Shown in pieces: positions 35,326 to 46,259 of a stretch of 64,000 bases of DNA. The first letter of the stretch is position 1; each line of letters begins with the position of its first letter. The notes under the pieces were generated by a model. That model worked only from the letters and a program-made list of their open reading frames with translations, did no database searches and was not told where the DNA came from. This DNA is from Talpa occidentalis (lineage: Eukaryota; Chordata; Mammalia; Eulipotyphla; Talpidae), in assembly GCF_014898055.3 (NCBI RefSeq), contig NW_023601543.1:16747433-16811432 (forward strand). Reading direction: 5' to 3'. The position numbers and the translations under genes are program-made.

Positions 35326-35490
35326 ATCACGGATTCGCAGGATGTTAAGGCTAGAAGTAACCTTGGAACCCATCTAATCTAACCCTCTCATTTATGTTTT
35401 GGAACACTGAGATTTACAGAGGGCAAGAGCAAGGTCTGGAGAAAATTGCTCTTCTAAGACCCAGTTCTTTTAAATCTCAGACTTTATTGG
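35326..35490 (-). repeat. MIR-like ancient fragment
   Basis: ggctagaagtaaccttggaa, cccatctaatctaaccctct and ggaacactgagatttacaga follow an ancient mammalian repeat related to MIR in its core. Confidence 0.55.
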
Positions 35491-36983
35491 CCTTCGATTA
35501 AGAAACAGGAAAACATGTATGTATGCACGTGTGTCTCTTTTGTCTTCATAATCATTTTATAAGTTTCTCAAAGGCTTATGATTCTATCTAGCATTTAGAT
35601 CAATTAGGTCCTAAATTATATTCAATTCTGTATTAGATCTCTCATTCCCAAACTGACACTTTTATTATTATATCTGTATTGGTGTTAGGATATAAACAAA
35701 ACCATAATCTCTAGAAAATCACAGAAATACTGATGCCACAATATGTAACTATTTTACTCTGGGTGTGGGCCCACTAATACACACGAGTCAAAATTCAAAC
35801 ATTTTCATCTTATTCCTCAAGTAAAAGAAAGTCATAGTGACTCATACCATTTTGTTCATTTTAGATGAAAATCTAGTGTATTTTATATGGCATTCCTCAG
35901 TCACCAATATATTACAAGCACCAAACCTAGATGGTATATGAAGGCTACCAGAACTTACCATAATAATTCACTAGTAACTGACAACTAACGGGTTGATAGA
36001 AAAACAAAGGCCAAACCACATGTTAATACTTAATCAAATTAATCACTTAAAAAATCTAGTCCATTAAGTGAAGGTCAGCTCCAACAAATATGCCTACATT
36101 TATCTTAAAGCAGATGATTTGGAAGTATTAAGCAAGTATTGAATTGTGTGCAGTTTCCTTTGCAAAGCAAGTATAAGAGCATGAAATTGAGTTTAGAAAG
36201 ATTCTTTCCCAAAATTGGTTAAATAAGATAAGTCAAAACTGAAAGTGTGTTTCAGCTATGGTGGAATTCACCTGGGTAAAATGTCTTTACCTATAGATTT
36301 ATATTGCACTATCTATCTATAGATAACTAGCTGTATGGCTATCATCTATTTAGAGAGAAAGACAGAGATATTGATGGATTTTGTACATTATTTTATTACT
36401 GTTCAATTATTTCTAAATGGTCTTTCAAAAGGAGTATACACATAAACATAGGAAAAAGCATGGATTATGTGTCCTATCCAGCTTTTTAAAATTTATATGT
36501 CAAGTAATTATGAAACACTAAAAACAAGTAGTATTGAAATTGAATTCCACTTGAACTCTGTGGAACTGTAGCAGAACCAAACATCTGTTCGCTCAAAAAC
36601 AACACTCTGTGACAATAAACCAAAAGGAAAAATAAGAAAAAAGCCTTTGTATTTACAAATATTTCTTCATGAATTCTAAGTGAATTGTGATTCTATCACA
36701 ATTATGCATACATGTATAACTACGGTGAGAAGTGATTTTTAGATCTAATACAGCATTTGGTTAGTGAGAGGTTGATTCATGTCAATTGATTGTCTGGTAT
36801 GTTGTGTAGTCATGGAATATATATACAGAGATAAGTAATTTCAACAGAATTTGAGAATGTGGTTGCAAATGGTATGATTGTGGTTTGATATCAAATCAAA
36901 ACAATCAACTTGAGTGAGACCTGCCTCCATAATAGATCTTGAATCTGTCCCTGCTTTGCATTACTTGCACTGGTACCTTAGTT
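35491..36983. other. 1.5 kb single-copy AT-rich DNA
   Basis: No gene or repeat supported. A short (CTAT) run lies near 36310-36325. Confidence 0.5.
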
Positions 36984-37002
36984 TAAGGAGCTTATCATTT
37001 TC

Positions 37003-37669
37003 TTTTTTTTTTTTTTTTTTTTTTGAGCCAGTGTTTAAATATGGGATGTATTTTGTTTTTTTTTTTTGTTTTTTTTTAATATTAAATTTTTATTTTTATA
37101 TTCCCCCATACAATTGCAAACGCCTCATTCTGACCCCAATCCTTCCCCTCCCGCCCCCCACCCCCCCCTAAAGTGTCTCTGGTTCATAGTTTTTTGTTGA
37201 TTTTGATTTTCACTTTCTTATATTCATTTTCCTGGTCCCTTATTTAAGTTTTCTAGATTCCTGCTATGAGTGAGACCATCCGGTATTTTTCTTTTTCTTT
37301 TTGGCTTATTTCGCTGAGCATGATCCCTTCCAGTGCCATCCATGTTGCTGCAAATTGCATGTGTTTATCTTTTTTGAATGCTGAGTAATATTCCATGGTA
37401 TATATGTACCACATCTTCTTGATCCAGTCATCTATTTTTGGGCATTTGGGTTGTTTCCAAAGCTTAGCTATTGTAAACAGTGCTGCTATAAACATAGGAG
37501 TGCAGGTGCTCTTTGGAATTGATGTTTCTGTGTCCTTTGGGTAAATACCTAGGAGTGGAATTGCTGGATCATATGGAAGCTCTATGTTTAGTAGGTCCAG
37601 AAATCTCCACACAGCTCTCCATAGTGGTTGGACCAGTTTGCACTCCCACCAACAGTGCAGGAGAGTTCT
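37003..37669 (-). mobile_element. L1 3' end with a probable 31-bp 3' transduction
   Basis: A 19-bp duplication taaggagcttatcattttc (36984-37002 and 37670-37688) flanks the unit. From the left: a 22-base T run (37003-37024), 31 bp of non-L1 sequence (37025-37055), a second T-rich run (37056-37078), then the complement of the L1 3' UTR and the ORF2 C-terminus (frame 37253-37690, with CPKIDDWIKKMW). In element sense this is L1, A tract, extra 31 bp, A tail, the structure left by a transcript that ran past its own poly(A) site. Confidence 0.93.
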
Positions 37670-37688
37670 TAAGGAGCTTATCATTTTC

Positions 37689-37840
37689 ATTTGGAATTTT
37701 ACACAGCCTCCTAACTGGCACTTCTATGCATAGGCTTTACCCATTCTAATGAATCTGACTTTCCTATGAAGATAATTTTCTTAAAGCACAAGTATAATCA
37801 AATTCCTCTATACCCCAAAACCTCTATGTCTTTGTTGACT
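37689..37840. other. single-copy DNA
   Basis: Short spacer. Nothing recognisable. Confidence 0.4.
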
Positions 37841-38290
37841 AGTAAATAAATCCAAATGCCTTACTTTGAACTCCAAGCATGTGGACGATCTAGCCTTCAA
37901 CTGCATTTGCGCTTTTACCTCCTACATTTTTTTGCAACTTCAGTAAAAATTTTTAAGATTTTCAAACACACTACAGTGTTTATTCCTTCAAATCTTTGTT
38001 CTTGTTCATTTCATTTCAAATGCTGCTCTTCCCTTGGAAATTACTACCTCATCCTTTGAAACTCAGGTCAGGTGTCATTTTTTCCCCAGATTTGTTCTCT
38101 GACTCAAGATGTATCAGATGCTTCATATCTATGATCATATTAATTCAAAACTTTATAATTGAACTTTCCATATTTAATCACAATTTTCTATTACTGGGAC
38201 TCTCTCCCTTATTAGAAAATTAGCAGCCCGAGACAGGGGACTATATGGTATTTACCTTTAAATCTCTAATGTCTGGTATATTTTTGGTGC
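37841..38290 (+). repeat. L2-type LINE fragment
   Basis: ctcatcctttgaaactcagg (38050-38069), caggtgtcattttttcccca (38070-38089), a ctgactcaag block and gacaggggactatatggtat near 38234 follow the L2 3' region. The expected L2 end (attgaatgaatgaatg) appears at 38807-38822 beyond an insertion. Confidence 0.65.
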
Positions 38291-38296
38291 TCTTTT

Positions 38297-38788
38297 TTTT
38301 TTTTAACAGGACAGTTTTATGAAAGAGCAACGGGAAAAAAGAGGCACGTGCACAGACGGGTGGGCAGAGAGCTGTATTTTGCCAGAGCAAGAGGTAGCTT
38401 TATATAGTATTCTTTGGGAGGATTCATTCCTTTGCAGAATTTTACCTATTGTGAAATCTATCACTTCTAAAGTATGGCTGGGTTAATCTGTAAGGACTGA
38501 GGTTTCTTTGTAATGACCTACAAATCTCCATACCCCCACCTCTGGTCTGGGACAATAGATCTTCCTTAGCAGTCCGGTCTAAGAATTTTCCATAGCCAGT
38601 TTAATGATAGTGTTAATCATTTCTACTCCCACCTCTAGTTTCTGGACTTGTGAAGCTACCATCCTAAACATATCCAGCCCAAAATCTTTGGGGGGAGTTG
38701 AAGAGGGAAGATTCATTTTCCATAGCTTTTTCAGGTTGGAGCAGTTCATAGATCTGTCCCTACCTAAAGGCCTGGGATATGGTCTCCC
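38297..38788 (-). mobile_element. LTR-like insertion splitting an L2
   Basis: About 490 bp between the body and tail of an L2, with possible 6-bp duplication ctcttt (38291-38296 and about 38789-38800). Read on the minus strand it has a TATA-like tatataaag (about 38398-38406), a later ataaaactgtcctg and a terminal A run. That suggests a retrovirus-like LTR (promoter, then poly(A) signal), or another poly(A) retroposon. No coding content is seen, and I cannot name the family. Confidence 0.4.
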
Positions 38789-39049
38789 TGATACTCTTTA
38801 AATATTAATTGAATGAATGAATGTTGATGCTTCCTACATCTATTTATGTAGCTTAGAATTCCCTGAACACCAGTTATACCTTTCCATATGCTGTGGGGCC
38901 ATATCCTGCCAGCACTACAAATTTAAAATAAACCAAATTTACTTCCTATCCCCTTCTTTAATATCTAGTAGTTCATCCTTTTATATTTCCCATCACTGTT
39001 AATGTCACCACCATGCTCTCAGTTCCCCAGGCTCAGCATTTCAGACATA

Positions 39050-39810
39050 TAGAGTCTGTTATGATATACCTATAAAAGAATTTTTCACATCTGTTCCATC
39101 TTTTTCATCTTTGTTGCTTCTGTTCATATTCAGGAACTTAATATCTCTCACATAGGCCACCACAATATCTTCTTCACTGCCTCCACACCCATCATCTATT
39201 TCTAACTCTCAAATTCATTATTTATGTTTCTTCCAGATTAATCTTTGTAAAGTGAAATCCTATCACATCACTCGCCTGTTCAGAAAAACTTCAAGGGATC
39301 TTATCACCTAGGGAAACAAGTTCCATTTCCTTAGCCATATTTAAGTCTCTCCATTGTCTTATAATCATCTGTCCTTCAGGCCTTACCTCTAATACCTCAA
39401 ATACCCTGCAATTTAGCTAAATAAAACTAGTTTCCAAATCTGCCCTGCATTTTCCCCTTATAGTATTTTTATGATTGCAGTTTTCTCTCTGCCAAATGCT
39501 TTGTTTGATCTCTAATTGACCAAATCCTTTAAGGACCTGCAGAAATGCCACATACTCCATAGAATCTTGCTTCACCTTCAGAGTTGAAAACAAATTTTCT
39601 TTCTCTGAATTAGTGTAGATTTTTGCAGTATATTTCTTATGATACCATTACCTCTCTTTTTAAAGAAACAAGTTGTCACCTGTTTTCATAAACTGTAAGT
39701 GGCTTGAAGGCAGAATTCTTGTCTGATTCACCTTCTTTATCGTTTTATTTTACATGGCACCTGGTAGTATATTTTGCGTGATCAATAAGTATTTGTCAAA
39801 AGATTGAATT
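39050..39810 (+). repeat. ancient L2-type repeat
   Basis: From ctttgttgcttctgttcata through cctatcacatcactcgcctg (39260-39279), a ccttaggactcaggcc-like block, gtaagtggcttgaaggcaga (39694-39713) and gatcaataagtatttgtcaa (39780-39799). The last part is a good L2 3' end; the first part is the ancient repeat also seen at 2.2-4.1 kb. Confidence 0.6.
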
Positions 39811-40439
39811 TGAATGTGTTCATTTAAATGCAAAGACCTGTTTTGATATTAAGATAATAGAGAAGGCAGACAGAAGCAAAAGAGAATTGCAATCATGTTG
39901 ATAATCTTTGGGATACATCTTCTCATCAGCATATGACAGAATAAATGCAGTAGAGTAGCAATTTGTAATTGATAGAAAACACTTGGAAAAAATGTGTGAC
40001 CTTTCCAATGTCAATAGTGTGGAGTTTATAGAGTTTACCTGCATTAAGTTTTACCGAGCAATAAGCTGTTTGAAATCAATGAGACAAGGGGATGTAGAGA
40101 TTTTAGGTGCTTGTGCTATAATGTTTCTTTATGTTTACTACCAAATATTAATAGTAAAAGATAACACCAAAAGTGTCATGTGCATGTCCTTATAGAACAT
40201 ATTATGGAAAACAGTATCTCATATATACATTAATACTAATCTTGATACTTATAAAATAAACACATCCTTTACAAAAATTAACTCTGCCTTCTGTAACAGA
40301 TTATGCAAAGCAATGATAACATGAAATAATATGCCATTTGTGTTACAAGGCATGGTGAGGGGTATCCTGGTACCCTCCAAACCTGCCTGCTTTAAATGGG
40401 TTCTGCCATCTGCCCCATCAGAACATACTCTAGTGCATA
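39811..40439. other. single-copy DNA
   Basis: No gene or repeat supported. Confidence 0.45.
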
Positions 40440-41010
40440 GGACCTTTAATGAAAAATAACTTTAATACAATTAGTGTGCAATAAAGAGAAGAGAAGAGAA
40501 AGACTATAGTTAAAATAGTTTCCAATTAAACACCCAAAGTTATCCATCCTTTTGTGGGTAAATGCCCAGCCAGTCAGGGTTGGCCCCAGGCAGGATCGCT
40601 GAGGCCCAAAATCTTGCCACATGTGTAAGGAACCATCTGGTGGGGACCCATAGGAAAGTGGCAGAAGGAGCCAGGCAAGTCTGGAAGGAAAAAGCAAAGC
40701 CAAAACACAAGTGAAGAGATAAAGGCTGCCATTGTCTGCCTCCCCACTGTCTCTCACCCACGTCTCTTTCAAGTGTCTCCTTCCATGGCCCCCAGTCCCT
40801 GGTACAAGCCCAAGACCAAGAAGCAAGCTCAGCTTCCTCTCAGGACTCTTTGCTTCACTTGCCTCCTCTAGGTCTTCTTCATGATCTCCCTTCCATCCTT
40901 CGCCCTGTCTAACTTCCCCTCGCTGCTCAGCTCCACTGTTCCTTGGGTAGGACAGGGAACCTGGAATCTTCCCTTTCCCTGGGGATTACCCTATTAAAAT
41001 TGAATGGCTA
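40440..41010. other. unclassified GC-richer block with a 126-codon minus frame
   Basis: About 570 bp that are clearly richer in G+C than the flanks. The minus strand has a 126-codon frame (40446-40826; MLLGLGLVPGTGGHGRRHLK at its start) and an overlapping 73-codon frame. I recognise neither. On the minus strand the block ends in a tctctttattgcac / attaaag context, so it might be an old LTR or a retroposed transcript. No duplication was found. Confidence 0.4.
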
Positions 41011-41765
41011 ATCTTTTTCTTAAAATCATTAACTGCAATATGCATGGATTAATCTATACTTGTAACATTTACAGTTAGTTCTCACCACTAGATTTAAGCT
41101 CTTCAATATAAACTTTGCATTTCTTTAAGCAAAACTGTGTTTCTCAATAATTGTTAGTTGAGCAAATGCAGAATGATGTGCCCTTGAAATTGGGTCCTAA
41201 ATCCTGTACCCGCAAATGTGTCCTCTGCATTTTTATTTATATAATGTGATTTAGTCACATATGTAGCCTAACCTTTGTAAGACTCACCAGAAGAGTGTTC
41301 TTATGATTTTCTTTAATTGGGGCATTGGTAATTTAGACTGTTTGTAATTTCATGCTAAACTTTCAGCTATGTGACAGCTTGAATTGTTTAACACTGTGCC
41401 ATGGTTTTCCTTGGGTCATATTGAAATACTTCTGTAGCACTTCCAGGATTGCATTAAGTAATGAATGTACTGTAACATTGTAATGAAACATGAGGATTAA
41501 TGTTGACATAAAAATGCTGAAGTTTTGTAAAAGAAAAATTGGTATGGATTTCATATTTATTCCTTGATATTTGCAACTTTGAAAGAGCTGGAGTTTCATC
41601 ACATAAACTTAATATGGCACAGCTAGTGAATTTTAGATTTCACAAGTATGTCTATAGGAATCTTATAGGAATAAATAATGAAAACATCTTAACCTAACAT
41701 ACATCAACATAGTGTCTTCCAGGAAATGCACTTTATTAATGATTTAATTTCTTATTTTTCCACAG
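41011..41765. other. single-copy DNA upstream of an exon-like segment
   Basis: No repeats. The last 20 bases form a pyrimidine-rich tract ending in cacag (41761-41765), a possible 3' splice site. Confidence 0.45.
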
Positions 41766-41874
41766 GATTTGAGGTTCCAATTAAAACCCTGTTTGGGCCA
41801 TTGCGTTACTGCCTGCTAGTGCTTAATCTTCACTGAAAGCCTCATCACTTATTTTAAAACAAAAGAAGAACGAG
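41766..41874 (+). other. exon-like segment with splice signals (candidate non-coding exon)
   Basis: Preceded by tttcttatttttccacag and followed by cgag|gtacgg, a fair donor site at 41875. The 109 bp have no long open frame, so if it is transcribed it would be untranslated or long non-coding RNA. Splice-like motifs arise by chance often, so this is weak evidence. It lies in the longest stretch without young insertions. Confidence 0.25.
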
Positions 41875-43430
41875 GTACGGAGAAAAGTAATGAAATGCGG
41901 CATAACACATCTTTCAAAGTAAGGGGAAGTAGCTTTTTAAAAACGATCTAGGATCAGTGACATTCAGAAATTATTTGCTGAACACTAAATGTGCTCAAGT
42001 GTGGCATCTCAATTCCAAGGATTCTATGTCTTCTATTATGAAATGAAACACACAGACTTTTTTTTTCCACTCTGCTGTTGCAATAGCCTAAGGTAATAAT
42101 TATTGATGTCATTGATATACCACAAATGGTAATATGGATTACAAAATGAATTTTCTACTTTATCTAATAGAAACTCTGTGATGCTCTGCTGCTAAAATGA
42201 TGAGTATAATTAAGTCTTAAATGCTATTTTTTTAATATGCACAAGTCTAGTGTCTTTCTCATAATAACACTCATGTCCACATTTCTTTATATCAGGGGGT
42301 CATACTTAGGAACTTTAGTCTCAGTCCATCGTGATGTCCTTTTATTCTCATGTTGCTAATTCATCATTTTTAAAATGGTTAGTCTGACATTTCTTACGAG
42401 TCTTCGTTGCACCGAGTAACATTCCCTACATCTCAGTAATGATATAATCAGAGGTGTCCTTTAAAGATGCAATCAGCCCCTCAAACCAAATCTAACAAAA
42501 CCTTAGAAATAAAAAGAGAGTAAGGAAATTATCCATGTTTTCATCTTGTAGTTTCTAGTAACAGGCTATTTTTCTTTAAAGGTAAAACCTGAATAAACAA
42601 TTCTATGCCACAAAACCTGGTAACCCCCAAATGAATTGTTATGAAATGCTTTATTCATACCTGTTGGTATGAACAATTATCCTGTTAATTCTGAATTGTC
42701 TAAGTATAAACTAGTAAAGCTAAGCCTATAGTAGGGGTAAAGTTATTAATTTTGTTGAACCTGTTAGCTTCAGAGAGACTCGTGCTTTTGAGTGTCTCTA
42801 TAATTTCATCATGTTTGAGAAGATTCAATGACTGTATATTTATCCCAAAATTTCAACCCTCCCTTTGAGCTCAATTAAAATCCCTGTATTTGTTGAATGA
42901 TGGAAGGAAGGGAGTGAGTGAAGAAGGGAGAGAAGAGTTACACTTCACAGCAGCCAAGGAATTGGTGCACTGCCCTGTATAAACATGGTTTTCTGCATAT
43001 TGCTGGACACTAAAGATTTCAGTAAAGTATTTCAAATTTGTATGCTAGTTTCTATTTTAATAAGTGTTTATTTTATTTTATTTCATTTTTAAAGTTGACT
43101 TATGAATGAGATTCACCACGTAAATGCTCTGTAACCCTTTTAGTTTTCTATTACAAAAAAAAAATCCATCCATCTTTTGTGGGATATGTTTCTGCTCTTG
43201 GAAATGCTATTAATGCTTGGATATTTATTAAGTTTAATGTAGTTGGCTTATGTGATGCTTCTTTGTGTATGATCTACTTTAAAGACCTCAAACTTGTAGT
43301 TTGTCTCACTAATTAATATAATTTTCTATAAGGTAAAAACAAGATGTCACTGCCCTCCTCTTAGGATGTGGTACAGGACTTACCAGATGCTATACCTGCA
43401 TTGAATCACCATGTAAGTTCAATTTTTCTA
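41875..43430. other. 1.6 kb single-copy DNA, repeat-poor
   Basis: No gene or repeat that I recognise. Confidence 0.5.
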
Positions 43431-43910
43431 ATGTATATTGATCACATTCCATTCTAGACAATGTCTCTAGGTTTAAAAAAAAAATGAACAAAACATGACC
43501 CCTGTCTTCTGGGATCATATAATGATTGAGGGAGCCAAGTAGATATATTGTTACAATAAAATCTGTTGAGCATTCTCAAAGAGATCCATTTAAGATGGTA
43601 TTAGAACCCGAAAGAGGGATGTTTAGCCAGTATGGGGAAAAGGTTAGGTCAATGAAAATATTCTTCAAGAGATAATGCATGAGCTATCAAAAAAATAAAT
43701 GGAAGGCAGCCAAGCCAAGCCAAAAAAAAAAATAAAAAAAAGTAGTGCTGTTTGTAGCAACAAGGAAACAGGGAGAAGAGTGAAATAAAGAGAGTTCTTC
43801 CTAAAGAAAAGAAAAGGCTTCCTGAAAAAGGTGAAGATTGATAGAAGCCTTGAGGCATAAGCATGAGTGAGCCAAATAAAGAACTGAGAAAAGAGAATAA
43901 CATTCAAAGA
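43431..43910 (-). repeat. ancient L2-type repeat
   Basis: aacatgacccctgtcttctg (43492-43511), gaaaaggcttcctgaaaaag (43809-43828), and a gaggcataagcatgagtgag block near 43852 follow the complement of a common ancient mammalian repeat. The frames of 84 and 80 codons here are shadows of purine-rich text. Confidence 0.5.
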
Positions 43911-44084
43911 TTGTGTTTGTAAACTTGCTTGATAGCCATTTGTTTGGCATCAGTCAAAGTAAATTTCAGAATCAATGGTTCTTTTTTCCCCTGTTTTTCT
44001 GTACTGTTAGTAGTTAATGCATTGATTTCTACTTCTTTGAATTCTAAGTCATATGAACATCAAATAGCAAAACAGAAGGATACT

Positions 44085-44465
44085 ACTGCATTCAGACCCC
44101 CATTTTCTAGAGGAAGAAACTGAAGCTCAGAGGGGTGCTATGACTTATTCAAGGGAGAACTATTTGTTATTTTCCGAGTCTCAGAAAAATCCAATAACTC
44201 CTATATCAACAGAAAAACTTAAAAACTAAAGTATTTTGGAATTGCTTCCCTCAACTCCAGTGGATGGCTATTAGAGGCAGTAAAGTCTACAGGTTAAAAG
44301 TGTTGATTACAGAGTCAAAATATTTTGCCTTCACCAAACACATGCCGAGTGACAGCAAGTAAATGATATAATCTCTTTTTGCCTTTGGTCTCTCATCTAT
44401 AAAATGGGGGATAATAATGTAAAGTGCTTAGATGACAGTCAGGTATTAGCACATGTGTATAGATT
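44085..44465. repeat. MIR fragments in opposite orientation
   Basis: 44090-44155 is a minus MIR-like piece (aggaagaaactgaagctcag). 44280-44460 is a plus MIR (taaagtctacaggttaaaag; gtctctcatctataaaatgg; gtaaagtgcttagatgacag). Confidence 0.75.
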
Positions 44466-45865
44466 GTGGTGTGGGTGCTCTTGAAATTGGTTTGACTATC
44501 CAAACCATTTCACATGCATAGTTATGCACTTTTGTTATAAGGACTATCATATTGTCAGTTTCACCAAAGTCTTTCTAATTTATAATATTTTAGAACTTCC
44601 ATGTGCAGCATCCAAATTATATTATTTGTAAATTATTATTCATGCAAAATATTAAATTTTTACAAATTAAGTAATTTAAAGTACTGTTTAAGGATATTAG
44701 AGTGGAAATTAAAAAGCTGCATATTAATTTGAAATGTGAAAATCATTCCCCCCTAAAACAAAATTGTCCAAGAATCTTAGTTCTTTTGTATAAGGATGTA
44801 GGAATGGCTGTGTGCATCTGATCTCGGTTTTATGTTTCAGCATCCCTGTTATTTAAACAGTACAATATGTTAAAGCTGAAAGCAAAGTGATATGAATTTT
44901 GTACTCTAGGGAAAAAAAAACATTACTACCCTGCATGTCAGATGGATGATGTTGTTTGTTCATTTGGCAAAACAAAATTAAGAACATTTTTAGTCTTAAA
45001 AAGTTTTATTCTGATACAAATTTCTTACGCAGTGGACATTAGACTTTTACTACAAGGCTTTTAGATATTAGGTAGCTACATATGATCATAAGACACTGCA
45101 ATGTTTGCAAATGAATTGAAGCCTTTAGATGTGCAATGTGATTCATAAATCAAAGCAACATTTTATATACATTTATGTGATCCATAGTTATGCACACAGA
45201 AATTAATTAAACAGAACTCTTACCATCTTGGGTTTGCAATTTAAATTAAAATATTTTTAAAGATTGTTATCTTCAGGGGTGCAAGTAAGTAATTTACAAA
45301 ATGCAGAAAATAAGATTTTTGAAATAAGGGTTTACAGTATATGACCTATAAAAAAATGTTACTTTAAACACCCAATGAACAGGTGGTCACATTTCACAAA
45401 TCATAGATTACTGGATTTGCTTAACATAATATTTTTAGCATAATATGAACTCAGTGTTCCTGTATTATGGTATGATTTTCTATAAATTATTACATTTTTT
45501 CCTAGTAAAAAATAATCTAGTAGTAATAAATATCCAGAATTCAGAAGGTTATACTGTAATCTTTAGGGAGCAGAATTTGACATTTTTTGGAGAAAGAAAT
45601 GTGAAAGAAACTGGATATCAAGAATCTCTTTTTAAAACTTATACTCAGATACTAGCTAAAGTTCAATCAGGTATATTTTCCTCATTCACACTATTTTACT
45701 GTGTGAATGATTATATATAACAATATTTTCCGGGCACTCTACTGCCTACATTTATGACTAGATTATTTTACATCCACAAGACCTCCCAAGAAAAGGGTAT
45801 ACAGTATACAGTTTAAAAAGGTCTTCATTAATCGAGTGTTAGAATCCACCAGTGAAACCATCTGA
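44466..45865. other. 1.4 kb single-copy AT-rich DNA
   Basis: No repeat recognised. A 91-codon plus frame (45445-45720) has no domain I know. The sequence at 44600-45200 has the look of non-coding sequence kept without insertions, but conservation cannot be judged from one genome. Confidence 0.45.
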
Positions 45866-45879
45866 TCAGGACATTTCTT

Positions 45880-46165
45880 TTTTTTTTTAATTTTTTTAAA
45901 GATTTCTTTTTATTTATTTATGCATACAAGAACTGGGTTATAGGCCAGAGGCATGAGGGGGTGAGAGGATTCATCAGACAGAGCAGGGAACCGAATGGGC
46001 AAATTGATTGAAATACACTGCTGAGGGGAGCAGTGGGCAAGTCAGGAGATGTCTGCTGCACCATGTGGGTTGCTCCCTGCCTGGGGATCAAACTCGTGCT
46101 GCAGTGGCTACGGATAGCTTCATAGGTTGTGTCTTAACCCTTTGTGCCACCAGGGAGGCCCCCTG
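45880..46165 (-). mobile_element. tRNA-derived SINE, long form (copy 8)
   Basis: Long T-rich tail at left (45880-45920), head at right ending at ccagggaggccccc. Duplication tcaggacatttctt is at 45866-45879 and 46167-46180. Confidence 0.96.
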
Positions 46166-46259
46166 GTCAGGACATTTCTTAACTGGAAAATTTGTGATTA
46201 CTGGTTTAATCTACTTATAAGTGGTCTGTTAAGATTTCCTATTTCTTCTAAATTAAACA

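Noticed and set aside
37253..37690. 145-codon minus-strand frame as a functional protein
   Set aside because: It is the C-terminus of L1 ORF2 in a 5'-truncated insertion; its start lies at or beyond the insertion edge in flanking DNA.
45445..45720. 91-codon plus frame as a small gene
   Set aside because: AT-rich, no recognisable domain, no promoter or splice context; a chance frame is likely.
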